Shown here piece by piece: positions 5,546-12,396 of a DNA stretch of 13,685 nucleotides. Source of the stretch: Oscillospiraceae bacterium UBA3851. GTDB taxonomy: Bacteria > Bacillota > Clostridia > Oscillospirales > Oscillospiraceae. Positions within the stretch are counted from its first letter, which is position 1, and every line of letters begins with the position of its first letter. Where the stretch lies: positions 1-13,685 of the forward strand of contig DGHJ01000011.1 in NCBI GenBank assembly GCA_002392625.1, in the 5' to 3' direction. The translations under genes and the position numbers were made by a program. The notes beneath the pieces are model-generated. The model searched no databases, was not told where the DNA came from, and was given only the letters and a program-made list of their open reading frames with translations.

Positions 5546-7762
5546 TTATTTCTCCGCCTTTTTCGTGGTCTTTCGGGCGGCAGCCTTCCGGGCGGCGGTC
5601 TTCTTCTCCCCGCCGTCCTCCGCCTTTTTATAGTAGCCCCGCTTTTCCTCCGGGGTAAAGTTGCTGCAGTTGGGGTTGACGCAGAAGGGGCGCTTATAGC
5701 CCCGGCCTGCCCGCTTGAACATGGTCTGGCCGCAGGCGGGACAGTCGTCCTTCACCGGCACGTCCCAGGTCATGAAATCGCAGGTGGCGGCGCCACCCCG
5801 GTTGTTGGTGAACTCGCAGCAGTAGTAGGTGTACTGCTTGCCGCTCTTTTTGCTGATGCCAGTGCGCTTCATCAGCCGTCCGCCGCACTTGGGGCAGCGG
5901 CCGGGCATCTGCACCACCAGAGGCATGGTGAAGCTGCACTCCGGGAAGCCGGGGCAGGCCAGGAAGGGACCGAACTTGCCGTCCTTCTCCACCAGGTTGC
6001 GGCCGCAGACGGGGCAGATCTCGTCGCTGACGGTGTCGGGGATCTTCACATACTCGCTCTTCTCCGCGTCACCCAGACGGTCGGTGAAGTCGCCGTAGAA
6101 GCCCCGCAGCACGTCCTTCCAGGGTGTCTGGCCCTCCTCCACGCTGTCCAGCAGCTGCTCCATATGGGCGGTGAACTTGGTGTCGGCGATGTCGGAGAAG
6201 TATTTTTCCATCCACTCCGTGACAGAGTGGCCCAGATTGGTGATGCACAGGTACTTGCCGTCCTTCTTCACATAGCCCCGGTCCAGAATGGTGGACACGG
6301 TGGGGGCATAGGTGGAGGGGCGGCCGATGCCCTGCTCCTCCATGGCGCGGATCAGCGTGGCCTCGGTGTAGTGGGCGGGGGGCTGGGTAAAGTGCTGGGC
6401 GGAGATGAAATCGAGAACGGTGACGGCCTCGCCGGGGTGCAGCTCCGGCAGGGGCAGCTCCTTTTCCTCCTTCTCCTCGTCCCGGCTCTCCTCGTACACG
6501 GCGGTATAGCCGGCAAATTTCAGAGTGCTGGCGCTGGCGCGGAAAGTGTGCTTTCCCGCCTTGACCTCCACGTTGACGCTGTCATACACGGCGTTGGCCA
6601 TCTGGCTGGCCAGGAAGCGGCTCCAGATTAGGCGGTAGAGCCGGTACTGCTCGCCGGTCAGGTCACCCTTGACCTGCTCCGGGGTCAGATGCACGTTGCT
6701 GGGCCGGATCGCCTCGTGGGCGTCCTGGGCGCCGGCTCTGGCCTTGAACTGGCGGTAGCTGCCGGGGCGGTAGCTCTGGCCGTAGCGCCCGTCGATAAAG
6801 GACCGGGCCTCCCGCTGGGCCTCGATGGAGACGCGGAGGGAGTCGGTACGCATATAGGTGATAAGGCCCACGGTGCCCTCGCCGGTGATATCCACGCCCT
6901 CATAGAGCTGCTGGGCGATGGCCATGGTGCGACGGGGCGTCATATTCAGCTTGCGGGACGCCTCCTGCTGCATAGTGGAGGTGGTGAAGGGAGGCGCCGG
7001 GGAGCGCTGCTTGTCGGCGCGCTTGACGCTGTCCACCGCAAAGGGCAGGCCGGACAGCTCCTGCTTCAGCGCCTCCGCCTCCTTCCCGGTGGCGGGCTCG
7101 TACTTCTTGCCGTTCTTGCCGTAGTAGTGGACGGTGAATTCCGCGCCGGCCCCATTCTTCAGCAGGGCGTCCAGGCTCCAGTATTCCTTGGGCTCAAAGG
7201 TCTCGATCTCCCGGTCCCGGTCGTCCACCATGCGGGCGGCCACGCTCTGGACCCGGCCGGCGCTGAGGCCCCGGCGGATCTTTTTCCACATCAGCGGGGA
7301 GATCTGATAGCCCACAATGCGGTCCAGCACGCGGCGGGCCTGCTGGGCATCCACCAGGTCCTGGTCAATGGGCCGGGGCCGGGCGATGCTCTCGGTAACC
7401 ACGCGGGGGGTGATCTCGTTGAAGGTGACCCGCTGGGCCTTGCCGTCCTCCAGCTCCAGCAGGTGCTGCAGGTGCCAGGAGATGGCCTCGCCCTCACGGT
7501 CCGGGTCGGTGGCCAGATAGACCGTGTCGCTGGCCTGGGCCGACTTCTTCAGGTCCCGGATGATCTCCTCCTTGCCCTTGATGGGGCGGTAGTTGGGCTC
7601 AAAATCGTTGTCCACGTCCACGCCGATGGTGCTCTTGGGCAGGTCCCGCAGGTGGCCCATGCAGGCCTTGACCTCATAGCCGGGGCCCAGATATTTGCCG
7701 ATGGTCTTGGCCTTGGCGGGGGACTCCACGATCACCAGATTTTTTTCAGCCTTCTTTGCCAT
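5546..7762 (-). CDS. topA: DNA topoisomerase I (type IA)
   Basis: This 738-residue enzyme relaxes negative supercoils by cutting and resealing one strand. The Toprim domain comes first (VIVESPAKAKTIGKYLG with Glu13; ATDPDREGEAISWHL with Asp86, Asp88, Glu90). The catalytic tyrosine is Tyr303 in GLITYMRTDSLR. Three C-terminal zinc-ribbon modules follow (pairs CPVC/CPGFPEC, CPKC and CPAC/CVNPNC, about 590-705), then a basic Lys/Ala tail. The frame is open to 7828, but ATG 7762 (MAKKAEKNL) is preferred. GGAGG lies 9 bases before it, and the ATG six bases upstream sits too close to that site. The start lies 17 bases inside the dprA end. The middle CPKC module has an irregular second half (YYCCEF, later CDF), so its zinc binding is uncertain. 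Confidence 0.97.
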   Translation of the reverse strand: MAKKAEKNLVIVESPAKAKTIGKYLGPGYEVKACMGHLRDLPKSTIGVDVDNDFEPNYRPIKGKEEIIRDLKKSAQASDTVYLATDPDREGEAISWHLQHLLELEDGKAQRVTFNEITPRVVTESIARPRPIDQDLVDAQQARRVLDRIVGYQISPLMWKKIRRGLSAGRVQSVAARMVDDRDREIETFEPKEYWSLDALLKNGAGAEFTVHYYGKNGKKYEPATGKEAEALKQELSGLPFAVDSVKRADKQRSPAPPFTTSTMQQEASRKLNMTPRRTMAIAQQLYEGVDITGEGTVGLITYMRTDSLRVSIEAQREARSFIDGRYGQSYRPGSYRQFKARAGAQDAHEAIRPSNVHLTPEQVKGDLTGEQYRLYRLIWSRFLASQMANAVYDSVNVEVKAGKHTFRASASTLKFAGYTAVYEESRDEEKEEKELPLPELHPGEAVTVLDFISAQHFTQPPAHYTEATLIRAMEEQGIGRPSTYAPTVSTILDRGYVKKDGKYLCITNLGHSVTEWMEKYFSDIADTKFTAHMEQLLDSVEEGQTPWKDVLRGFYGDFTDRLGDAEKSEYVKIPDTVSDEICPVCGRNLVEKDGKFGPFLACPGFPECSFTMPLVVQMPGRCPKCGGRLMKRTGISKKSGKQYTYYCCEFTNNRGGAATCDFMTWDVPVKDDCPACGQTMFKRAGRGYKRPFCVNPNCSNFTPEEKRGYYKKAEDGGEKKTAARKAAARKTTKKAEK

Positions 7763-8960
7763 GTTCATTCTCCTCCAGGGGCAGCTCTGCCGTGCGGACG
7801 AAGCAGCGCGCTCCGTCGGGGCGGACAAAGCCGTCGATCTCCAATATGGTCAGGGACGCCAGCACCCGGCGCACGGGTATCTGGATCTCCTCCGCCAGCT
7901 CGTCCGTCAGCATGGGACGGTCGGCGGACAGTGCTCTCATCACGCGGAGCTGATCCTCGGTCAGGCCCCGCAGCTGTTCTCTCGTCAGTACCGGAAGCGT
8001 CTCCACCCGCTCCGCTGTGCCGGGTACCACCTCCGCCGCCGGCTGAGGCGGCGCGGGCATCTTTTCGCCGGTGGCGTGCAGTCTGTGGGGGAAGCGATGC
8101 TCATACTCGCCCAGCAGGTCCCACGCCTGGGCCACCAGCCCGGCGCCGCTGCGGATCAGCCCGTTGCAGCCCCGGCTCTCCGGGGCGTCGATGGGGCCGG
8201 GGACGGCAAACACGTCACGCCCCTGGTCCAGGGCCGTGCGGGCGGTGATCAGCGCGCCGCTCTTTTCCGGTGCCTCCACCACCAGCGTAGCCACGCTCAG
8301 GCCGCTGATGATGCGGTTCCGGGCGGGAAAGCGCCAGCCCTCCGGGCCGGTGCCCGGCGCGTACTCCGACAGGATCACGCCGGTAGCGGCGATATCCTCA
8401 TACAGTCGGCGGTTGGCCTCCGGATAGACCACGTCCACGCCGCAGCCCAGCACTGCTGCCGTAAAGCCGCCGGCGCGCAGGGCGCCCCGGTGGGCAGCCG
8501 CGTCGATGCCCCTGGCCATGCCGGATACGATCAGGGCGCCGCTCCGGGCCATCTCGTAGCCCAGCTCCTCGGCGCTGTGGACGCCGTAGGGCGTAGCGCC
8601 GCGGGTGCCCACCACGGCCACCGCCGCCTCCTCGTCGAAAAGCGGCATGGCGCCCCTGCCGTACAGCAGGACGGGCGGATCGAAAATATTGCGCAGCCGG
8701 ACCGGATAGGCCGCGTCGTCCATGGTCAGGACGAACAGATCCTTTTTGGCGCAGTCGGCCAGAATGGTCTCGGCACGCTCCAGGGAGCGGTCCGCCAGCC
8801 GGTTGGCCTGTTCCCGGCTCAGTCCGGCGGTCAGGGCCTCCTCTCCATCTGCGTAGTATACGTCCTCCGGTGAGGAAAAATGCGCCAGCAGCTGCAGCCG
8901 GCTCCGGTTGGTGAGACCGGGCACGGTGGCCAGCCAGATCCAGTATTTCAGCGCAGCCAC
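7746..8960 (-). CDS. dprA: DNA-processing protein DprA (Smf)
   Basis: This 404-residue protein loads RecA on incoming single-stranded DNA during natural transformation; in many bacteria that are not known to be competent it is kept for recombination. The N-terminal 60-80 residues form the helical domain (YWIWLATVPGLTNRSRLQLL). The Rossmann core has VAVVGTRGATPYG, SGMARGIDAAAHRGAL and FPARNRIISGLS, then the GALITARTALDQGRDVFAVPG stretch. The C-terminal 55-60 residues look like the winged-helix domain (LTEDQLRVMRAL to LEIDGFVRP). The start is a GTG codon, with GGGGGCG seven bases upstream, 21 bp after the methyltransferase stop. The dprA-topA-trmFO order is conserved in Firmicutes. No other competence gene is in view, so a transformation role is not shown here. 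Confidence 0.96.
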   Translation of the reverse strand: MAALKYWIWLATVPGLTNRSRLQLLAHFSSPEDVYYADGEEALTAGLSREQANRLADRSLERAETILADCAKKDLFVLTMDDAAYPVRLRNIFDPPVLLYGRGAMPLFDEEAAVAVVGTRGATPYGVHSAEELGYEMARSGALIVSGMARGIDAAAHRGALRAGGFTAAVLGCGVDVVYPEANRRLYEDIAATGVILSEYAPGTGPEGWRFPARNRIISGLSVATLVVEAPEKSGALITARTALDQGRDVFAVPGPIDAPESRGCNGLIRSGAGLVAQAWDLLGEYEHRFPHRLHATGEKMPAPPQPAAEVVPGTAERVETLPVLTREQLRGLTEDQLRVMRALSADRPMLTDELAEEIQIPVRRVLASLTILEIDGFVRPDGARCFVRTAELPLEENEHGKEG

Positions 8961-8981
8961 GGCTGACGCCCCCTTTCCTGC

Positions 8982-9740
8982 TTATCGATAGGCCTCCCAC
9001 AGCAGCACGGCCGCGGCCACGGCCGCGTTCAGCGACTCGCACCGCGCCTCCATGGGGATACGCACCGTGACGTCGCACAGGTCCAGCACCGCCTGGGACA
9101 GGCCCAGGCCCTCGGAGCCGATAGCGATGGCCGCTCGGTCATAGCGGACGGCGCGGGCGTCCACGGTGTCCTGCCGCAGGGCGGCGCCGCAGAGGGCAAT
9201 GCCGCTTTTCTCCAGCAGGTTCTTCAGCTCCCCGGCCCCACACTGCCACACCGGGCAGCGGAACACGGCGCCCATAGAGGCCCGGACCGTCTTGGGGCTG
9301 AAGGGATCGGCGCAGCCGGGCAGCAGAAACAGCCCGTCCGCCCCGAAGGCATCCGCCGTGCGCAGGATCGTGCCCACGTTGCCGGGATCCTGCACCCCGT
9401 CCAGCACCACGTAGCGACGCCCATCCAGCCGGCCCGGCGGCGCCGTGTCCGGCAGGGCGCAGACGCACAGCACGCCCTGGGGCGTTTTGGCAGGGGAGGC
9501 CGCCTCCATGACGCTCTCGCTGACGGTCACAGTCTCCACACCCGCCGGCAGGGCCGGCAGAGCGGTGGGATCCGTGCAGACCACCGTGGAGACGGAGGCA
9601 CCCCAACGCAGGGCCTCCTCCAGCAGCTTGGGGCTGTCGCACAGGTACTGCCCCTGGGCGCGGCGGTGCTCGCCGGAGGCGGCCAGTGCGCGCAGGTGCT
9701 TGATGAGCGGGTTGCCGCGGCTGACGATCTTCTCCGGCAT
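8982..9740 (-). CDS. TrmH/SpoU-family RNA 2'-O-ribose methyltransferase
   Basis: A 252-residue SPOUT methyltransferase that transfers a methyl group from S-adenosylmethionine to a ribose 2'-OH in rRNA or tRNA. The N-terminal part (1-95) is the L30e-like substrate-binding domain (SRGNPLIKHLRALA, GQYLCDSPKLLEEAL). The catalytic knot follows: motif 1 LDGVQDPGNVGTILRTAD (113-130, Asn121 and Arg127), motif 2 IAIGSEGLGLS (205-215), and motif 3 IPMEARCESLNAAVAAA (228-244). It resembles RlmB and the 23S rRNA TsnR/YsgA group, and the target nucleotide cannot be read from the sequence. The ATG has a strong GGGGGGAGAGG ribosome site and a sigma-A promoter 35-63 bp upstream. It heads the dprA-topA-trmFO-plsX transcript; more often in Firmicutes this family sits beside pheS or cysS. 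Confidence 0.92.
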   Translation of the reverse strand: MPEKIVSRGNPLIKHLRALAASGEHRRAQGQYLCDSPKLLEEALRWGASVSTVVCTDPTALPALPAGVETVTVSESVMEAASPAKTPQGVLCVCALPDTAPPGRLDGRRYVVLDGVQDPGNVGTILRTADAFGADGLFLLPGCADPFSPKTVRASMGAVFRCPVWQCGAGELKNLLEKSGIALCGAALRQDTVDARAVRYDRAAIAIGSEGLGLSQAVLDLCDVTVRIPMEARCESLNAAVAAAVLLWEAYR

Positions 9741-9774
9741 GGTTCCTCTCCCCCCAGTTTACGGTATGTTCTGC

Positions 9775-9803
9775 ATTGTAGCGTATTTCCGTATGATTTG
9801 CAA
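9775..9803 (-). promoter_or_regulatory. Sigma-A promoter for the methyltransferase-dprA-topA-trmFO-plsX operon
   Basis: On the minus strand TTGCAA (-35, 9803-9798) is followed by a 17-bp spacer and TACAAT (-10, 9780-9775). Each hexamer matches the consensus in five (-10) or four (-35) positions and the spacing is optimal. Transcription would begin near 9768, some 28 nt before the ATG at 9740. No other promoter as good was found in the gaps between here and acpP, where genes overlap or abut. Confidence 0.82.
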
Positions 9804-9828
9804 GCCCTTCTTTTTTAATATGTGTAAA

Positions 9829-9856
9829 GCCGTGGGGAGGACAGCCTCCCCACGGC
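9829..9856 (-). terminator. Strong hairpin upstream of the operon promoter, possible terminator
   Basis: A perfect 12-bp stem GCCGTGGGGAGG / CCTCCCCACGGC with a 4-nt loop. On the minus strand it is followed by TTTACACATATT and preceded by TTTTTT. On the plus strand it is followed by AAAAAA. It has no proper T tract in either direction. Its place after the xpaC operon and before the next promoter suggests a terminator for the right-hand operon, but a role as an RNA 3' end or as part of the structured element next to it is equally possible. Confidence 0.5.
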
Positions 9857-10067
9857 AAAAAATGCATCGCAGATTTCGCGGCGCGCACGCCGCGAAGAAA
9901 TTGAAATCGTAATTTCTGACGACATGTGCGTCAGAAATTACACCTCTCAGGCCACGCAGTGTGCGAGCGTCTCACGCAAGCGATAAGTAAGCCCCCAAAT
10001 CTTTGATTTGGCTGGGCGAACTTATGCGTTAGCTGTGCGCGGAGTGGACTGCAAGCCTCTCTCATGA
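9857..10067. repeat. Structured intergenic element: nested inverted repeats, no gene
   Basis: I see no open frame that could be a gene here. The stretch contains three distinct foldable units. First, TTCGCGGCG / CGCCGCGAA with a CGCA loop (9875-9896), flanked by GATTTC and GAAATC. Second, GTAATTTCTGACG / CGTCAGAAATTAC with a 7-nt loop (9909-9941), a perfect 13-bp stem. Third, a nested unit (9949-10058) closed by AGGC+GCAGT / ACTGC+GCCT and holding ATAAGT / ACTTAT, GCCC / GGGC and an inner CCAAATC-TTT-GATTTGG hairpin (9995-10011). The AT-rich arms differ from the GC-rich surroundings. It begins directly after the xpaC stop. It may be a palindromic intergenic repeat (REP or MITE type) or a structured RNA. 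Pairing is observed; identity is not known. Confidence 0.55.
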
Positions 10068-11378
10068 CTACTCGCTCTCCCACTCCTGCACGGCGGTGCC
10101 GCCGCTCAGGCCGAAATCATCCTCCACGGTGCCGGTGTCCCGGCGGAGCATGTTCTCCATGACGCGGATATCGCTGTCCACGTCCATGGCCTCCGCCTGG
10201 TACAGCTCGTCCAGCTGGTGCTCGAAGCCGGAGACGATGTTGTCCATGGTCTTCTCGATCCGGGCCTTGGCCTGGTTGAGATTGGCGCCGCTGACGCCTG
10301 CCTCCTCAAAGTCGGCGTAGCTGTCCAGCAGCTTCTGGGTGGTGGGCAGATAGTAGTTGAGAAAGGTGTTGGCCTTGTCCCGGCGCTCCGGGTGGTCCTC
10401 GATGGTCTTGAAGATACGGCCGGTGATCTCCTCCAAGCGGTCAATCTTGGCCGACAGCACCGGATCGGAGATGCGGTCGTTGGCCCGGCGGATGTTCCGC
10501 AGCATGCCGGAGAAGCCTTCGTCCGCCTGAGGCGGCGCGGACACGAACCGCTCCCTGTTGGGATTCTTCATGTCAAAATATTTGGCGGCAGCCTCGTGGG
10601 TACGGAAGAGCATGTCGTTGGTGTTGTCCACGTAGGCGTCGGGGCCCCACAGGCCCTGCTCCACCATGATCTCCACGTCCCGTTCGGCCTTCGGCTCGCT
10701 GATCTCTGCGGCCTCGGCCAGGCGGTGGATGTCGATGGCTTCCTTTTTACCGCCGGCGGCCAGATATTTGGCAAAGCGCCGGGCCCGGCGCTTGATCCGC
10801 CAACTGCCCAGCAGCATGCCGATACCGCCGGACAGGAGGCCCGCGCCGAGCGCGAGGCCGACAAAGTCCATGACGCTGCCTGCCGTGACGATGTCCCCCA
10901 GCTCGCTTGCCAGGCCAATGGTGCCGAAGGCAGCCAGGATCCAGCCGAAGATGTCCAGGAGCCTGGTCTTCTTTTTGCCGTATTCAAGGGCCTTTTTCCG
11001 GCTGGAGGCCGCAGTGCTCCTCTTCACAGGGGCTGCGGTCTTCTGGGCAGCTGTCTGCTGCGCTGCAGCCTGCTGCTGTTGTTTTTGCTGCTGCTGTTGC
11101 TGTTGCTGCTGCCGGAGTTGCTGCTGCTGTTGCTGCCACTGTTGCTGCCACTGTTGCTGCTGCCGCTGCTGGGCGGTGGGCTGCCTGGTCTGCGTAGTGG
11201 TTTTCCGGCTGCTTAAATCGATCAGCTTGATGATCAGCATGACCACGCCCACCGGCCAGAAGGTGGTCAGGGCAGCGGCAATGATGATCCAGGAGACCCA
11301 CTCCGGCCTCTTGTTGGGATTCTGATTGGAATTGTTGTTGGGCTTTTGATAGTTGCCGTCACCGTAATAGTACGCCAT
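10068..11378 (-). CDS. XpaC-like (5-bromo-4-chloroindolyl phosphate hydrolysis family) membrane protein with polyglutamine tract
   Basis: A 436-residue protein of unclear function. Order of parts: an Asn/Gln-rich N-terminus; a hydrophobic segment (about 29-53); a Gln-rich tract (70-108, 30 Gln in 39 residues); a basic stretch; two more hydrophobic segments (about 140-160 and 165-192); a winged-helix-like module (about 203-258, IDIHRLAEAAEISEPKAERD); and a helical C-terminal domain (290-420) with TFLNYYLPTTQKLLDSYADF, which resembles the XpaC family. That family is named after a Bacillus activity on the BCIP dye, and its real role is unsettled. XpaC homologues often sit beside TelA, but none is in view. 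The ATG overlaps the DUF896 stop in TGATG; GGGAGG lies 12 bases upstream. Family assignment is from memory of the motif, so moderate. Confidence 0.75.
   Translation of the reverse strand: MAYYYGDGNYQKPNNNSNQNPNKRPEWVSWIIIAAALTTFWPVGVVMLIIKLIDLSSRKTTTQTRQPTAQQRQQQQWQQQWQQQQQQLRQQQQQQQQQKQQQQAAAQQTAAQKTAAPVKRSTAASSRKKALEYGKKKTRLLDIFGWILAAFGTIGLASELGDIVTAGSVMDFVGLALGAGLLSGGIGMLLGSWRIKRRARRFAKYLAAGGKKEAIDIHRLAEAAEISEPKAERDVEIMVEQGLWGPDAYVDNTNDMLFRTHEAAAKYFDMKNPNRERFVSAPPQADEGFSGMLRNIRRANDRISDPVLSAKIDRLEEITGRIFKTIEDHPERRDKANTFLNYYLPTTQKLLDSYADFEEAGVSGANLNQAKARIEKTMDNIVSGFEHQLDELYQAEAMDVDSDIRVMENMLRRDTGTVEDDFGLSGGTAVQEWESE
11055..11171 (-). repeat. CAG/CAA-rich simple repeat coding for polyglutamine in the XpaC-like gene
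   Basis: On the plus strand this is a run of CTG and TTG triplets broken by a few others; on the coding strand it gives 30 glutamines in 39 codons, including blocks of nine, six and four, separated by Trp, Leu, Arg or Lys. Triplet runs of this kind can change length by slippage without breaking the frame. It lies between the first two hydrophobic parts of the protein. Confidence 0.85.
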
Positions 11379-11593
11379 CAGGACATCACGCCTCCCTTCC
11401 CCCGCAGCTTTCGCTTGTTTCCATGCTCGTCCACCACGTAGGTGTGCTCCAGCTCCGTGCGCAGGTTGCCCACCACCGCGTCGATATACTCCCGGCGCAG
11501 GGCGTCCCGCTCCCGGAGCTCCTCCGGCGTCAGGCCCTCCGCCTTGGCCTTGTGGGCCAGTTCATTGATCCGGTCGATCTTCTTCTGATCCAT
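11378..11593 (-). CDS. DUF896 (YnzC/UPF0291) small protein
   Basis: A 71-residue, highly charged protein. RINELAHKAKAEGLTPEE (residues 8-25) and RDALRREYIDAV match the helical hairpin of the DUF896 family, whose Bacillus member YnzC is an SOS-linked small protein of unknown function. The C-terminal TYVVDEHGNKRKLRGK fits the family's end. The length is close to the usual 70-80. The ribosome site is GAGGAG, six bases before the ATG, and the gene lies 17 bp after the ylmH stop. Its stop overlaps the next ATG (TGATG). No enzymatic residues can be named. Confidence 0.88.
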   Translation of the reverse strand: MDQKKIDRINELAHKAKAEGLTPEELRERDALRREYIDAVVGNLRTELEHTYVVDEHGNKRKLRGKGGVMS

Positions 11594-11610
11594 AGTTCTC
11601 CTCTATCCCT

Positions 11611-12396
11611 TTACAGATAGCGCTCCACTGTGATAAAAACGCGGCCCTTTTTGGTAACGCCGCCCACCTCGGTCAGCCGGCATTTGCCCGCGCCCCGGAC
11701 GGTGATCACGTCCCCCTGGTGCAGCAGACGGTCCGGCTTCTGGCAGTCGGCCCAGTTCACCTGCACGCGGCCGGACTCCACCGCCTCAGAGGCTCTTCCC
11801 CGGCTGGTGGAAAAGCCCACGCTCAGCACGCTGTCCAGCCGCAGGGATGACACCGTGTCCCGCAGGAGCTTCGTCTGCTGGACCGGCACGTTCAGCGCCG
11901 CAGGGTCGATCTCCGCCACGCGCAGGGCCGTGCGGCCGGCGGCGTCCCACTCCCGCAGCAGATGCTCCGCCACGCTCCGGGACACCAGCACGTCGGCGGA
12001 CTGCTCTGATACCAGTATATCGCCGATCTTCTCACGGGTCAATCCCAAGCCCATGAGGCTGCCCAAAAAATCCCGGTGGGTCAGCTTTCCGGCTTCGTAA
12101 AACGTGCAGCGCAGGCAGCGGATGGCGTCAGCCTCCGGCTCCGCCTGCCAGTCGGGCAGGAAGTGGAGCTGGCGACGCTCCGCGCCCTCGTAGCCGCCCC
12201 ACAGAATATAGCCGTCCTGCGCGCCCAGGGCGTGCAGCAGCCGCTCCGCCGCCGATTGCTCCTGGGGGGAGAGAAAATCCGTGCAGACGGGGATATTCCG
12301 GCGGCGGCACTGTTCATACTTGTCCCAGACCCGTCCCAGCAGCAGACGCTCCTGCTCGTCCTGGGCCACCCGGTCCAGCAGCTCCCGCTTTTCCAT
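11611..12396 (-). CDS. ylmH: YlmH-family S4-domain RNA-binding protein
   Basis: A 261-residue protein with an N-terminal YlmH domain and a C-terminal S4 RNA-binding domain (about 184-245: RLDSVLSVGFSTSRGRASEAVESGRVQVNW). LTHRDFLGSLMGLGLTREKIGDILV (105-129) is the characteristic YlmH stretch. In Bacillus, YlmH lies in the division-linked ylm cluster and binds stalled 50S subunits, acting in ribosome rescue; the same role is likely but inferred here. It is not next to sepF/ylmG or divIVA here; those genes are not in view. The ATG overlaps the stop of the ABC transporter gene in TGATG, so translation should be coupled. Confidence 0.9.
   Translation of the reverse strand: MEKRELLDRVAQDEQERLLLGRVWDKYEQCRRRNIPVCTDFLSPQEQSAAERLLHALGAQDGYILWGGYEGAERRQLHFLPDWQAEPEADAIRCLRCTFYEAGKLTHRDFLGSLMGLGLTREKIGDILVSEQSADVLVSRSVAEHLLREWDAAGRTALRVAEIDPAALNVPVQQTKLLRDTVSSLRLDSVLSVGFSTSRGRASEAVESGRVQVNWADCQKPDRLLHQGDVITVRGAGKCRLTEVGGVTKKGRVFITVERYL

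Noticed and set aside
5423..6631. Plus-strand open frame of 402 codons opposite topA
   Set aside because: Compositional artefact of GC-rich coding sequence; the minus-strand zinc ribbons and catalytic motifs are unmistakable.
7763..7828. Upstream start for topA
   Set aside because: It lies inside dprA; the conserved topA N-terminus begins at MAKKAEKNL with GGAGG at the right distance.
6689..8248. Long open frame of 519 codons on the plus strand, opposite topA and dprA
   Set aside because: It is low-complexity Gly/Leu/Ala/Val-rich translation caused by high GC in the third positions of the real minus-strand genes. It has no recognisable domain and no ribosome site.
9741..10067. tRNA gene or known riboswitch in the large gap
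   Set aside because: The hairpins do not form a cloverleaf with a T-loop motif, and no riboswitch consensus known to me fits.
11055..11171. CRISPR-like or tandem repeat array
   Set aside because: It is a triplet run in frame within a coding gene, with no repeat-spacer pattern.
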